Made by a program: the position numbers and the translations under genes. From Branchipolynoe longqiensis (Eukaryota; Annelida; Polychaeta; Phyllodocida; Polynoidae): DNA of 64,000 bases. Positions 30,332 through 40,322 of the stretch are shown here, one piece after another. Within the stretch, counting starts at the first letter, position 1. Each line of letters begins with the position of its first letter. The stretch lies in contig CM059187.1 in the NCBI GenBank assembly GCA_030323885.1, positions 86,422,614 through 86,486,613 of the forward strand, written 5' to 3'. The notes under the pieces are model-generated. The model ran no database searches and had not been told where the DNA came from. It was given only the letters and a program-made list of their open reading frames with translations.

Positions 30332-30444
30332 GCATGGCTGTCTGACTCGAGGCTGATCGCCTATGCCCTCGTTGCTAGGGCAGATCTATGCAGGATGCAT
30401 CACCATGACAACTATCTTTTTGGAACCCAGTCACCATATCGCTA

Positions 30445-30906
30445 TCAGTAAGGGATGGTCGCTGTAAATTGCATGACATATTTACACTTGCCTGAACAAC
30501 CCCTAGTCATGTACATATCAGAATTATCCAGTTTCCTGATTTTATTATTATACCATGACCGATTTAATGAACCATTACATAAATACCTATATTTGTTAAC
30601 ACATGAATAAAAATGCTCTCGTTTCTTTTTTGGAGCATTACGCAAAAATTTTGACTGAAAAGAGGTTGGTTTTTCATGGTTATTAAGTGACTTACTATCA
30701 GGCAAACTATGTGTTGAGCTAGCAATGGGATTAACAAAAGGGACAGGTCTAGCGTGATTCATTACCAACTTATCGCCTGCGACACAAACCTTACTGACCT
30801 GAACTGTAGCGGCGACTGGGTTCGATGACGTCCACTTTGCGAACTGTGTGACATCTCTGTCACCGGTAGAACTGCACGCACGACCTGAGGAATCCGCTAG
30901 CAACAC
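30445..30906 (-). CDS. short ORF between gag-like and RT ORFs
   Basis: 153 codons in the element's sense, containing PKKKREHFYSCVNKYRYLCN and a terminal cysteine-rich stretch. No domain recognised. It may be the frameshifted end of the gag-like protein or the start of the pol protein rather than a separate gene. Confidence 0.5.
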   Translation of the reverse strand: MLLADSSGRACSSTGDRDVTQFAKWTSSNPVAATVQVSKVCVAGDKLVMNHARPVPFVNPIASSTHSLPDSKSLNNHEKPTSFQSKFLRNAPKKKREHFYSCVNKYRYLCNGSLNRSWYNNKIRKLDNSDMYMTRGCSGKCKYVMQFTATIPY

Positions 30907-30947
30907 ACGACTCGTACTCCATGTCTCTCTTGCTCCAGCCAGGCTAG

Positions 30948-32252
30948 TTATTGAAAATTCTTCGAACGGTCTGCATCAACGGCCGACTTCATATCGCATG
31001 CTTTATTCTTATTTTTGCAATCCAGTTCCTTGTGAAAGTACTTCTTGAGATGGAATGCACACCACGTACAAACATGAAGGAACCGCTCAGTACCTATGCC
31101 ATGGCTCGAAGAAAATCCGCAAGATTGACCTCGGTTCCAGATAGTGCAAGGCCTACCGTCAGCTTCGCGACTGTACTCAGCACTACCAAAGTCTTTAGTT
31201 GTTTTTGCAGCTGTAATTGACAAGCGAAGCCCCAAACCGCACTCATCCCTGCAAACTTCTTGAATTTTACTTTCACTTTCCCATCCCTCAGGGAGGCGCT
31301 TGTCCGCCACCATGTTAAAGATCTTTTCGGAGAAGGCCAGACATGTCTCCCACGTGTATGACTGCGCCATGTCAAAAAGAGTGTCCATATGCGCCTCAAG
31401 CTTTTCTACCCAGCTGGCAGGCACATCACCGCGCTTAATCATCCGGCGTATCGCCGCAAAATATTCATACCATGTGCTCTGCCCAAGACCAACTTTGCCC
31501 TTTTTCTCTCCACGAATGACATATTTATGAGGTATCAATTTGTATTTACCTGATGCTTTTTTAACTCGCGCTCCTGCGACACGTAGTAAGTCCTTCAACA
31601 GTTCATCATCAGAATCTGATCCTAGATCCATATCCACTTCAGCTACAGGCTTACTAACACTTCGGATACTGCTATGCAGCACCAACTCTGTGGAGTGACT
31701 ACCAAGTGAGGTACCCTCTCCTGGATCAGAAGCAGCAGTCGTAGTCGCCAACGGCACACAATTCGCCTCGCCACATCCAACACACGATCTACGCTCATTG
31801 TTAGAAGGGCGCCTGCTGCGTACGACTGTTGGCGCAGCGACACTGGTGACGTCACCAATGTTTACGTCCTCTCCAACCAATTCTCCTAACGACAATGGCG
31901 CTTCATTGAAGTTTGTCTCAAGACTATCCAACCGAGCAATAATGGGAGCTGTAACTGCTGACAGTTTGTTATCTAATAGTCTAGATAAATCCTCCAGCGA
32001 CGCTCCAACTACAGTATGGGTATTTGGAGAAGGCTGCGACGACGAAGCCACACGTATATGGCTTCTATCTCTCGGTGAATCCAACGGCACAGAACTTGAA
32101 CATCTTCTCCTAACGTCCGCAGATTGCAGCAACGCCTCCGAGAATCTTCCTGCCGCACGAACCGTGGACTTTACCTTAGGCATGTTACTTCTGTCGTACA
32201 ATACTCTATAAAATTTTTTTAGGTGTTTACAGGATCTGACTGTACTGATCAA
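30948..32252 (-). CDS. gag-like ORF of the YR retrotransposon
   Basis: Up to 434 codons; part of the N-terminus may be untranslated, since an ATG at MPKVKSTVRAAGRF is a likelier start. Acidic middle (DMDLGSDSDDELL), then a conserved-looking region (YFAAIRRMIKRGDVPASWVE) and near the C-terminus a cysteine/histidine cluster: PCTIWNRGQSC, RFLHVCTWC and FHKELDCKNK. That resembles the zinc-binding end of structural proteins in tyrosine-recombinase elements. Confidence 0.8.
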   Translation of the reverse strand: MISTVRSCKHLKKFYRVLYDRSNMPKVKSTVRAAGRFSEALLQSADVRRRCSSSVPLDSPRDRSHIRVASSSQPSPNTHTVVGASLEDLSRLLDNKLSAVTAPIIARLDSLETNFNEAPLSLGELVGEDVNIGDVTSVAAPTVVRSRRPSNNERRSCVGCGEANCVPLATTTAASDPGEGTSLGSHSTELVLHSSIRSVSKPVAEVDMDLGSDSDDELLKDLLRVAGARVKKASGKYKLIPHKYVIRGEKKGKVGLGQSTWYEYFAAIRRMIKRGDVPASWVEKLEAHMDTLFDMAQSYTWETCLAFSEKIFNMVADKRLPEGWESESKIQEVCRDECGLGLRLSITAAKTTKDFGSAEYSREADGRPCTIWNRGQSCGFSSSHGIGTERFLHVCTWCAFHLKKYFHKELDCKNKNKACDMKSAVDADRSKNFQ

Positions 32253-32609
32253 CCAGCAGGTGAGGAATTATTTTGAATCAACCCGCATAGGTCAACTTTG
32301 ATCATAGTTACTGAATGCTATGCTGCATTGGTATCTATGGTAATCATTACTTTTTGGGCCTGACGTCATAGTCTTGAATTATGCATGTTACCGGCAACAT
32401 GGGTAATGTTGATATGCTTTTAGCTTTTATTTTTCTATTTATTATTTCTATGGTGTAAGCAATGTATCTGTGTTATTTTTAAATGGGGAAAGCACCTCAT
32501 AAGTATTGTACTTCTGCTTTCTCCTTTTTCATGTGAAAAAAATTACTGATATAAATATTAATTTGTGCTTGATCATTTGGAAATCAATATTTTATTATTA
32601 TTTATGCAT

Positions 32610-32912
32610 TATAGAGGGGTGTAATGACATCAACTTTCGGTGGCCATACTGGATTACATACAGAAAGCTTGCAACTGCCTACACTGTGCTTATTTGTTGG
32701 TTTATTTGTCACTGTTTTAAGCAGTTTGGCCTCAGAAGTTGTTGCTAAAGTGTAAACACAGTTGATGTAAACTGCCCAGAACCTCCCAGAACATGAGAAA
32801 ACTCTGTTTTACTGCATCTGCATGCATTCACAACATGGCTAGGGGGTGCTCATAATCCAAGATGGCTGACCGCTGACTACTGAGTGATGATGTCACGTGC
32901 ACTCCCTCTATA
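32610..32912. mobile_element. MITE with TATAGAGGG ends (M family)
   Basis: Same family as 26024-26337: TATAGAGGGGTG at the left, CTCCCTCTATA at the right, with AAGATGGCTGACC inside the right end. Sits between the YR retrotransposon and the LINE nest. Confidence 0.88.
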
Positions 32913-32924
32913 GCATATGTGGTA

Positions 32925-33345
32925 GGCAAAATAGCGTAGGGACACTTCTACTTCTACTCTTCTGCTTGATTTGATTTAGGCTACGAGGCCTGTTCGCAGA
33001 TTTGTCCTGTCTGTATATATAAGACCTGGTAAACGTATAGTTCTCATGTGGTGAACGCTGACTGTATCGGTATTGCGACCATGCAATGTTTGTCGATTCT
33101 GCTTTTGAATGCACTCAGGCTTGGAGCATTTACTACGTCAGCTGGTAATCGGTTCCATGCATTTCCTGCTCGTTCCACGAGGAAGTTCTGTCTAATTCGC
33201 TTGTTTGTTCTTGGTTTAATTATCTTGCTGTTGAGGCCTCAGGTTGTGGTTGCTGGCTCTATTTTGATGTAGTCGTTCTTGACCGTGTACATCCCCTTAA
33301 TGTGCTTGTAAATTTCTATTACATCTTCTTGAGAAGAAGACAAAT
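32925..33345 (-). pseudogene. L2-like LINE, reverse transcriptase C-terminus and 3' end
   Basis: Minus-strand translation gives EDVIEIYKHIKGMY, KPRTNKRIRQNFLVERAGNA, WNRLPADVVNAPSLSAFKSR, the usual C-terminal end of L2/CR1-type reverse transcriptases. It continues the RT piece at 35597-36029, from which it is separated by the plus-strand LINE. Confidence 0.82.
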
Positions 33346-33378
33346 AGTAGAACTTCTAGAGTAATTTCAAGAGCGAGT

Positions 33379-33717
33379 GTGAGTGACGCCGGAAGAGAAA
33401 ATGTGATAAAGGAGGGAAAATCAAGTGGGGTGGACGATTACGAGAGTTGGACCTGTAATATTTGTGAATGCGGGTTTGATGATGAAAGTGACAAAATACT
33501 AGAGTGTGATGGCGAATGCAGGAAACACTTCTGTGCAAGATGCATAGATATGTCTGATGGTCAATATGAGACATTGCAGAGACCAGATTATTTCTGGTAC
33601 TGCCCAAATTGTTTGGTCGATATGAATGAGAAGAATGATGAAAGGGAAGAAATCAAGTTAATGCATGACAAGTTCCTAGTTGAAATACACAAACAATTGA
33701 CACTACTTGAAACATAA
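33379..33717 (+). CDS. LINE ORF1 with PHD finger
   Basis: About 112 codons, opening with GTG in the reading frame, so the true start is uncertain. The zinc pattern CNIC...CDGECRKHFCARC...WYCPNC is a PHD finger (Cys4-His-Cys3). PHD domains are known in ORF1 proteins of some CR1-type LINEs. The position directly before LINE endonuclease remnants supports that over a host chromatin gene. A stop (TAA, 33715-33717) precedes a degenerate continuation. Confidence 0.8.
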   Translation: MSDAGRENVIKEGKSSGVDDYESWTCNICECGFDDESDKILECDGECRKHFCARCIDMSDGQYETLQRPDYFWYCPNCLVDMNEKNDEREEIKLMHDKFLVEIHKQLTLLET

Positions 33718-34398
33718 ATTGAAGCAAAAGTGGAGACATATCCTAAAGATGTCCCAGAACAGTCAACAAAACCTGGGCAGAAGTGGTAGCCAACAACAAG
33801 GATGACCAATTAAATACAAGCAGAAAGAATAATGCCAATGTAGAGTTAATAGTTAAAAGACACAATAGTCCAATATAAAAGAGAGGAAAATTCTAGAGAG
33901 TCAAGAGAAAAAAATATTATGATTCAGAGTGAAGGAAAGTAGGGAGAACAACCCTGAGGATAGAAAGAAGGATGACAATGCCTTCTTTAAAGCTATGTGT
34001 ACTGAGATCCGGGAAGTTCCCGACATGGAGGTGAAAACTGTGATTCGGTTCGGGAAAAGGAATGAAAATAACGACAGAACAAGGCCAAAGAAAATTACTC
34101 AACAGAATTAAGATGATAAGGAGAAGATTATGTCAAAGTTATCAAAATTAAAAGATGCTGCTAAAATTCATCAATGTTTGTCATGATCTCATACAAGATG
34201 AAAGGGAAAAACTTAGACAAAAAGTAGAAGCCAAAACAAAGGAAAAAAATGAATCAGAGGGGGGGGGGGGGGGGGGCTCTGGACCTTCAAATTTGGGGTC
34301 CTCCATGGAACCTAAGGATAATTAGAATAAAGACCCAGTAAGCAAACTAACTGAAATAGAAGAGGGGTAAACTGGAAAATCATGAACAAGTACAGAAA

Positions 34399-35063
34399 TT
34401 GAAATGTATGTTAATTAATGTCCTTACTAGAAAGCACAAGTTCAAGTCCCACAATATTAGTACATATACCAGCAACAACCACGGCAGCAACCGGACATAT
34501 GTACCACATACAACAGGCCTAATAACAGCAAATATTCAAGGACTACCCCAAAACAAAACAGAGCAAAGTTCCTTTCCTCAGTGAACTTGCACAGGAAAGC
34601 AATTCAAGGATAATAGCTCCTACAGAAAGACACTTAAATAACCATATCATGGACAGTGAAATCCACCTCAGCGTTTCAACATCTATAGAAGTGACCGGAA
34701 AGATAGAACTCATGGTGGCGTTATTTTGTACATTGACAAAAACTATACGTGCAAAGAAAAATCAACGGTTCAAATGCCTATTGCAGCCTGTTATGCCTTG
34801 AAATTATCCGACTCAGTATGATACTAGCCATAGTAGACAGACCTCCAAACTGCCCTGAATACACATTCGTTGATTTACTCGAAAAACTCCTCTCTGCAAT
34901 AACAAACATGGTGGTTCCAATGCCTGATAGTACATTCCTGGGCGACTTCAATTTCCCAAACATTACCTGGCCTCTAGGACATATACAGGGAACAGTAGCA
35001 AAAATAGAACAAAATCAAGCAACAAAACTGATGGAAGTCATGAAAAAATTGTTCCTTAAATAG
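34399..35063 (+). pseudogene. LINE endonuclease remnants
   Basis: HGGVILYIDKNYTC and FLGDFNFPNITWPLG are exonuclease-endonuclease-phosphatase signatures of CR1/L2-type LINEs. They lie in different frames with stops between them. The upstream fragment GLITANIQGLPQNK is the start of the domain. Confidence 0.75.
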
Positions 35064-35596
35064 ATTGTGAAAGCTGCAACCCAAGGACAAAATATATTCG
35101 ACATTGTATTCACAAACAATCATGATCTAATCTACAATCTACAATCAACTGCAACAGTTTTCTCAGACTACAACAAAGGAAAGTACCAAACTATGGAATA
35201 ACAACGTATCATTCAAAAAGATATGGTAGACTTGGTAAGGTACCTGCAATACATACAAAAGCCTCAGTGAACAAGAAACACTGCGGGAAGGAAGTCTTTC
35301 TGTCTAAGGAGTACAGCTCTTCAATACAATGCCAGCTTACATTAGAAATCAATCAAACTGCAGTGTACAATCATTCAAAAGGCAGTTTGACAAGGTGTTA
35401 ACAACAATACCAGATGAGTCACAGATACCAGGATACACCCAGCTAACGCCAGCAGATTCAAACTCATTACTGCACATGACAAAACTGAACAGAGCATCCT
35501 AACCACATGTGATTGGCTCTGATGGTGGAGTCTCTGACTAGACCTGAGCATATAGCTCAAACACTCTAATCTAATCTAATCTAATCTAGCTCATCT

Positions 35597-36029
35597 ATAG
35601 CATAGGCTCAGAAGATTTAATGCTCGTAACCTTTCTTCATATGGGAGTTCTTTCAGAGATGGTACCATCATCATTGCCCTTCTTTGAACACGCTCCAGCA
35701 ACTGAGTCCTTCCTGTATATGGGGGACCACGCCGGGTACCAATATTCAAGCGCACATCTTAATAGTCCTATGTACAATTTGATCAAGCTTGTTTCGTCTA
35801 AGTATGTGTAGGATCTCCGGATGAGGCCTAATGTCCTGTTTGCCTTAGGGATTCCACTGAGAAAAGCTGTCACTTCTGATAAACATCCCCGTAGTGAGAC
35901 TTGTTGCCACCTGCCTCTGATGAAATCTCCTACCCATCTCCATAGTCTGCCTGTAATGCCATACTTCTGCAGTTTCATTGGTAGCCGTTCATGCGGTACA
36001 GAATCAATGCACTTGGAGAAGTACAGATA
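35597..36029 (-). pseudogene. L2-like LINE, reverse transcriptase middle with internal deletion
   Basis: Frame 35637-36032 reads FSKCIDSVPHERLPMKLQKY and then jumps from LSGIPK directly to ANRTLGLIRRSYTYLDET, i.e. from before the catalytic box to well after it. Roughly 150 residues, including the expected ADD site, are missing in frame. Both flanks continue the same LINE in pieces. Confidence 0.8.
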
Positions 36030-36814
36030 CACTATAACCCAGTTAAACCAAGCTCGGTTAAACCAAATGATCAGTTAATCCAAACTTTTTTCACCGGCCT
36101 GACAAAATACTACCATTTATCATATAAAAAAGTTGGTTAAACCAAAGTCGGTTAATCCAAATTATCGGTTAATCCAAACAAAATTATCTCACCCCAGGCC
36201 ACTTCTCGTACGGTTAAACCAAACTTCCATTTGGTTATAATATTTTGCTACAAACAATATGTGGAATTATTTGTGAACTATGCTAAGGGACAGGTCCACC
36301 AGTAGGCATGGGTTCCTTTTAATAATAATTCACCACTTATTTGACCAGAGTAGAATGAGTTCAACACACCCTCATTCAATCACCCTATCCCCCTCTCTCT
36401 GGGCCGCTCTCTATCTCTATTAATTTTCCTATCTATCTCTGTGTCCTGCTTTCTTTATATCTTTCCACGTCTCTATCTCGCTTGCTCTCTCTCACTCTAC
36501 CCCCCCCCCCCTCTGTCTCTGTCGCTCAACATCTGTACATGTTTTCAATAGCTTCATGGGGAGCTATCATGATATAGTATATAGTAGTCAATAAAATATT
36601 GTATTAAATATGTGTTTTGTTCTTATATATATTAAAAAACAATAATCAAAGTGTCCACATACATTGTATATTACATGTGCAATACACGCTTAGTAATGGG
36701 GACCTTTCGGTTTGCATCACTCTCTCATCAGATGGCGAGCCATGCCAGACTCTGTAATGCTTTGGTTGGATAGAAGCAGTTCCTTCTATCAAGTGTGTGT
36801 AAATAACAGGGGGT

Positions 36815-37535
36815 TGAGTGGGTGTAGTTGGGTTGAGGGGTGTAGGTGTGTATGGTGGGGGGTGTATGTTTGTGTGAGGGGTGTGTGGTGGAGGTGTAGT
36901 GAGGATTTTGGTGGGTGTGGTGGGGGTGTAGGGATGAGTGGGTATGGTGTGGTTGGGGTGATGGTGGGTATGGTGGGTGTGTGGTGGGGGCATAGGTATG
37001 TGTGTGGTGGGGGTGTAGGTGTGTGGTGAGGGTATGGGGGTGTGGTGGGAGTGTAGGTGTGTGGTGGAGGGTGTAGGTGTGTGTGAGGGTGTAGGTGTGG
37101 TGGGGTGTAGGTGTGTGGTGGGGCTGTGTGTTGTGGAGGTGTAGGGGTGTGGTGAGGATTTTGTTGTGTGGTGGGGGTGTATTGGGATTTAGGGGTGTGT
37201 GGGTATGGTGGGGTGCATGGGTGTGGTGAGGGCTTGATGATGTGGTCGGAGTGTAGGTGTGTGGTGGGGGTTGACAGTATGTGGTGGGGGTGTAGGTGGT
37301 TTGTGAGGGAGGTGTTAGGGTGTCTTGCAGAGCGGCACCTTACAATCTTTAGCATCCCTAAACCCCCACTACACACCTACACCCCCACCACAGCCCTAAA
37401 CCCCCACAACACACACCTATACCCCCTACACCCCACAACACATAGCTATACCCCAGTACCCCTTACACCCCCACCACACACTTACAGCCCCACCACACAC
37501 CTACACCCCCACCACACCTACACACTCATCACACA
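36815..37535. repeat. G-rich minisatellite with inverted C-rich continuation
   Basis: From 36815 to about 37320 units like GGTGTAGGTGTGTGGTGGG repeat with variation. From 37366 to 37535 the complement (ACACCTACACCCCCACC) is on the same strand, and it continues at 37937-38085 beyond a MITE. The long plus and minus frames here are artefacts of the repeat. The G-rich strand could form G-quadruplexes. Confidence 0.93.
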
Positions 37536-37538
37536 CAC

Positions 37539-37936
37539 TAGATAAAACATTCACCCCGTACTTCTAGTACAGGTGTGAACGACAACGTAGTCTAAATACG
37601 GGCCAAAATAGCTTTAGTATGGAACAAGAAGTAGAATGCCTGGCACCAGTGTCAAATGGTTACTTATATCAGCACACAGTTGGTGAAATGGGAGAGAATG
37701 CAAAAAGACAAGATGGCGGCCAGAGAATGCCGTCGATTTCACTTTTAAATTGCATTAAAGTATATGTTTTATTATATTTTCCAACTCAAAAGTATATACA
37801 AAGAATAAATGTTGCTTCTTAGATTTTGAAATTAGGCTCTCATAAAGACTCATTTCATTAGCCCGATTTTTAGACCGTTTTTATATAAGGCTGGTCTTCA
37901 CCCGTGTACTACAAGTACCAGGTGAATCTTTTATCC
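37539..37936. mobile_element. 400-bp MITE of the TAGATAAAAGATTCACC family
   Basis: Ends TAGATAAAACATTCACCCCG and, inverted, GGATAAAAGATTCACCTGG, each followed by a GTACT..AGTAC inner palindrome. Flanked by CACACACAC on both sides, consistent with a 9-bp duplication but uninformative because the target is repetitive. Splits the C-rich minisatellite. Contains the AAGACAAGATGGCGGCC block shared with other members. Confidence 0.85.
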
Positions 37937-38221
37937 ACACACACACCTACACCTCAACCACACACACCTACACCCCCACCACACACCTAAACCATCACCA
38001 CACCCCTACACCCCCACCACACACATCCCTAAACCCTAATGACATACCACAACCCCCACCACACACACACACCTACACCCTTCTATCCAACCATGATGGC
38101 CGACCCGGACCGGAAACGGGTGCTGCCACCAAGTGTATAGTGAGAGAAATGGTTCATGAAAGGTCCCCATTGATAATGCGCTCAGATTTTTTGCCAAAGC
38201 AAAGTCAAAGTCAAAGCCAAA

Positions 38222-38810
38222 GGGGATGGCCAAATGAGTTAGAGCATCCATCTCCCATGGGGAGTAGATCGTGGGATCGAATCCTGGTCGAGTCAAACCA
38301 ATGACTTAAAAATTGATATTTGTCGCTTCCTAGCCAGACGCTCGGCATGACTAGGATAGGGCAAGGAGCATTGGAATGGGGAAGACCAGTCATCGGCGAC
38401 TGAAATTTCCCCTGCTTAAAGCTGCAGTCCGATGAAAGCACTATATTTTCAAAACCAAAACAATGACCTAGATTTGATTTTACTTATCCAACTTAAATAC
38501 TGGTGCACTTATTAAACATTTGTTGCAACATGGAAGGGAATACGGAGGCAGTTTAATAGAACCTGTTACTGCTGAATGAAGCCTATGGTGTCAGATTTTT
38601 GGCAAGCTTGCCAAAATTAATCCAGCATGTTTGCACTTCAAACAGCTCAAAAGTTAACCATGTATAATCAGTCACTTCAACCTAAGGAAAGATAGATTAT
38701 GATGATCAACCTAATATATTTACCTCAGACAATTGCAAAAACTCAAAACCATCGGACGATGCAACTTTAAACAACTAATGTACCAAAAAAAAAAAAAGCT
38801 TGCTTAAACC
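38222..38810 (+). mobile_element. SINE-B copy interrupted by a MITE
   Basis: Head GGGATGGCCAAATGAGTTAG, B box GGATCGAATCC, body to CCTGCTTAA at 38419. Then the P-family MITE, then the rest of the tail (ACAACTAATGTACC and a poly-A run of 13) from 38771. The uninterrupted tail at 16740-16765 shows exactly what was split. Confidence 0.9.
38416..38770 (+). mobile_element. TTAA-flanked MITE (P family) inside SINE-B
   Basis: TTAA duplicated at 38416-38419 and 38767-38770. Inverted ends AGCTGCAGTCCGATG and CATCGGACGATGCAACT. TTAA target duplication is the hallmark of piggyBac-type transposition; no transposase is present. Confidence 0.92.
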
Positions 38811-38875
38811 AATGGTCGGTTAATCCAAACAAATTTCTAGGGTCCTTTCAAGTTTGGTTTAACGGGGTTATACTG

Positions 38876-39608
38876 TATATTGCGCCGACATCTCCATGGT
38901 CCATAATCTTCATTTTGGACCAAGCGTAATTGTAGGCCTTCGGGTTCGCTTTAGCTTCACTCGCTATTTTTCTTTTCAAATTTCTTCTCCACCCGCCTGC
39001 ACTCCCACTTCGGCTGATTTCTGGCCTTGGCGTACAATATGTAACTTATTGTTACTTCTTCCACATTCCCTGAAGCTCTTCTTCTCCGCCATCTTCAATC
39101 TGGCCCTTGCAGTCATGTATGGAGGTCTACTTTTTCGACTTGATGATGGTCGTCTCTCTGGTATACACATCTCCAAAAGTTCTTTGATGTTGTTTGTCAT
39201 GATATTCCAGGCAGTTTCTACATCTACTTCCGGTGGGATCTCACATCTCATTTCGGCTGCGTTCATCTTCATTCTATCATAGTCTCCCTTGTGGTGGATA
39301 AACTTGGGCTGATGGTTCTGGGCGTGTTCAACCTAGCAGTTGTACTCAAAATTGATGCATACATGATGGCTTTTCCCGATGGGTGCATTGAGCTCAATGT
39401 TATTTATCATGCCCTCTTCGTTTGTAATGAGTAGATTATTTGGCTTCGGATTCCCACGGTAATGTGTAGGATCCTTGACGTGTTGGTACAGAAAACAGTC
39501 ACGTAAGCATTCCACAAACTTTGTTGCGGTGTTGTTCACATCCGCTGGTGTTGTTTTGGTTCGCCAGTTGATATCGCTGTAATAGAAGTCGTCAAAGGAG
39601 TCACCCAA
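38876..39608 (-). pseudogene. L2-like LINE, endonuclease and linker (5'-truncated end)
   Basis: Minus-strand translation gives DINWRTKTTPADVNN, FVECLRDCFLYQHVKDPTHY, ELNAPIGKSHHVCINFEYNC (endonuclease C-terminus, with SHH where SDH is usual), then the linker DVETAWNIMTNNIKELLE. The element starts near 39608 without the endonuclease N-terminus, as expected for 5' truncation. Confidence 0.82.
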
Positions 39609-39892
39609 ATGTTACATTTCAATCAAGTTTATTTAAACATCCTCATTATAAACAGATACAATTTCCATGAAACTTAATTACACTTACAGTGGATGAAGAA
39701 AATAATAATTTGAGTAATTACACATTAGTACCAGGTGTAGGCCTACTGCTTTTACAGATGCACCCATCGCCCTTTCCCCACAAATAGCAGGGCTATGCAT
39801 CCCCCCCCCCCCCACACACACAATTATATTACCCATAAACGTCGTACATGACTACCACACCACGCCGAGTTTAGTATGACCGAAGAAATGTT
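39609..39892. other. no gene recognised; C11 run
   Basis: AT-rich sequence with a run of C at 39801-39811 followed by CA repeats. Nothing supported. Confidence 0.4.
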
Positions 39893-40188
39893 GATTGGTT
39901 GCTTGTTGGAGTTTTATGTCCTGGCAACATCTAAGGTCATATCAGGACGGATACCAACTTGTGACAGTGCACACTCATGGTGACTTCAGTGCTGCCCCAC
40001 TGGGAGACCAGGCCACTAGCACCATGACCTGATGCCCCATTCAGTCACATTATCATGACACTGAGTCAACCAGTCCTTGCCCATGGCCTATCCTAATAAT
40101 GCTAAGCGCCGGGCTAGGAAGTGATAAGTATACATTTTTAAGTCATTGGTTTGACTCGACCAGGGTTCGAAGCCCACGATCTACTAAA
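39893..40188 (-). mobile_element. SINE-A copy lacking the outer head
   Basis: Tail and body complete, with the B-box region (GGTTCGAAGCCC) present in plus-strand orientation. It stops at ATCTAC near 40188, so the A-box half of the tRNA-like head is missing. Confidence 0.85.
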
Positions 40189-40322
40189 AAAAAGGACATA
40201 GATTGATGTGATATAAACAGAAATGTTATCAACCGTGCAAAGCATTTAATTTGAGCACAATTCAACCTAGATGGTCTATTTAGATTGGTATGGGTGAAAA
40301 GTAAATGTATACAACTTAGGCT

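Larger units (their letters stand above)
26644..32381 (-). mobile_element. tyrosine-recombinase retrotransposon (DIRS/Ngaro-type), nearly complete
   Basis: Order on the minus strand: gag-like ORF, second short ORF, reverse transcriptase, RNase H, tyrosine recombinase, then about 430 bases of 3' untranslated region also found in the copy at 61231-63690. The short inverted sequence TAATTCAAGAC occurs at both proposed ends (26644-26654 and, inverted, 32371-32381). I see neither methyltransferase nor hydrolase domain. The recombinase is open, while RT to RNase H carries frameshifts and one stop, so the copy is recently dead or contains assembly errors. Confidence 0.88.
33346..35596 (+). mobile_element. 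CR1-like LINE inserted in the L2-like LINE
   Basis: Plus-strand order: ORF1 with a PHD finger (33379-33717), decayed ORF1 remainder, apurinic-type endonuclease fragments (34490-35063), and the RT C-terminus (35320-35490: FNTMPAYIRNQ, SFKRQFDKVLTTIPDE). Most of the RT is missing, so an internal deletion has occurred. The 3' end is a CTAAT repeat (35571-35592). Flanks continue the minus-strand L2-like element on both sides. Confidence 0.82.
36030..38875. mobile_element. pogo/Tc1-mariner-like DNA element, TA target, expanded by later insertions
   Basis: Ends CACTATAACCCAGTTAAACC (left) and, inverted, CAGTATAACCCCGTTAAACC (right), flanked by TA on both sides, in the middle of the L2-like RT. Near the left end several GGTTAAACCAAA/GGTTAATCCAAA motifs repeat. 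No transposase remains. The interior holds a GT-rich minisatellite, a MITE (37539), a SINE-B (38222) and a second MITE (38416). The low-complexity stretch 36340-36540 is pyrimidine-rich. Confidence 0.82.

Noticed and set aside
36646..37545. Histidine/threonine/proline-rich frame of 195 codons and a glycine/valine-rich partner
   Set aside because: Artefacts of the GT/CA-rich minisatellite.
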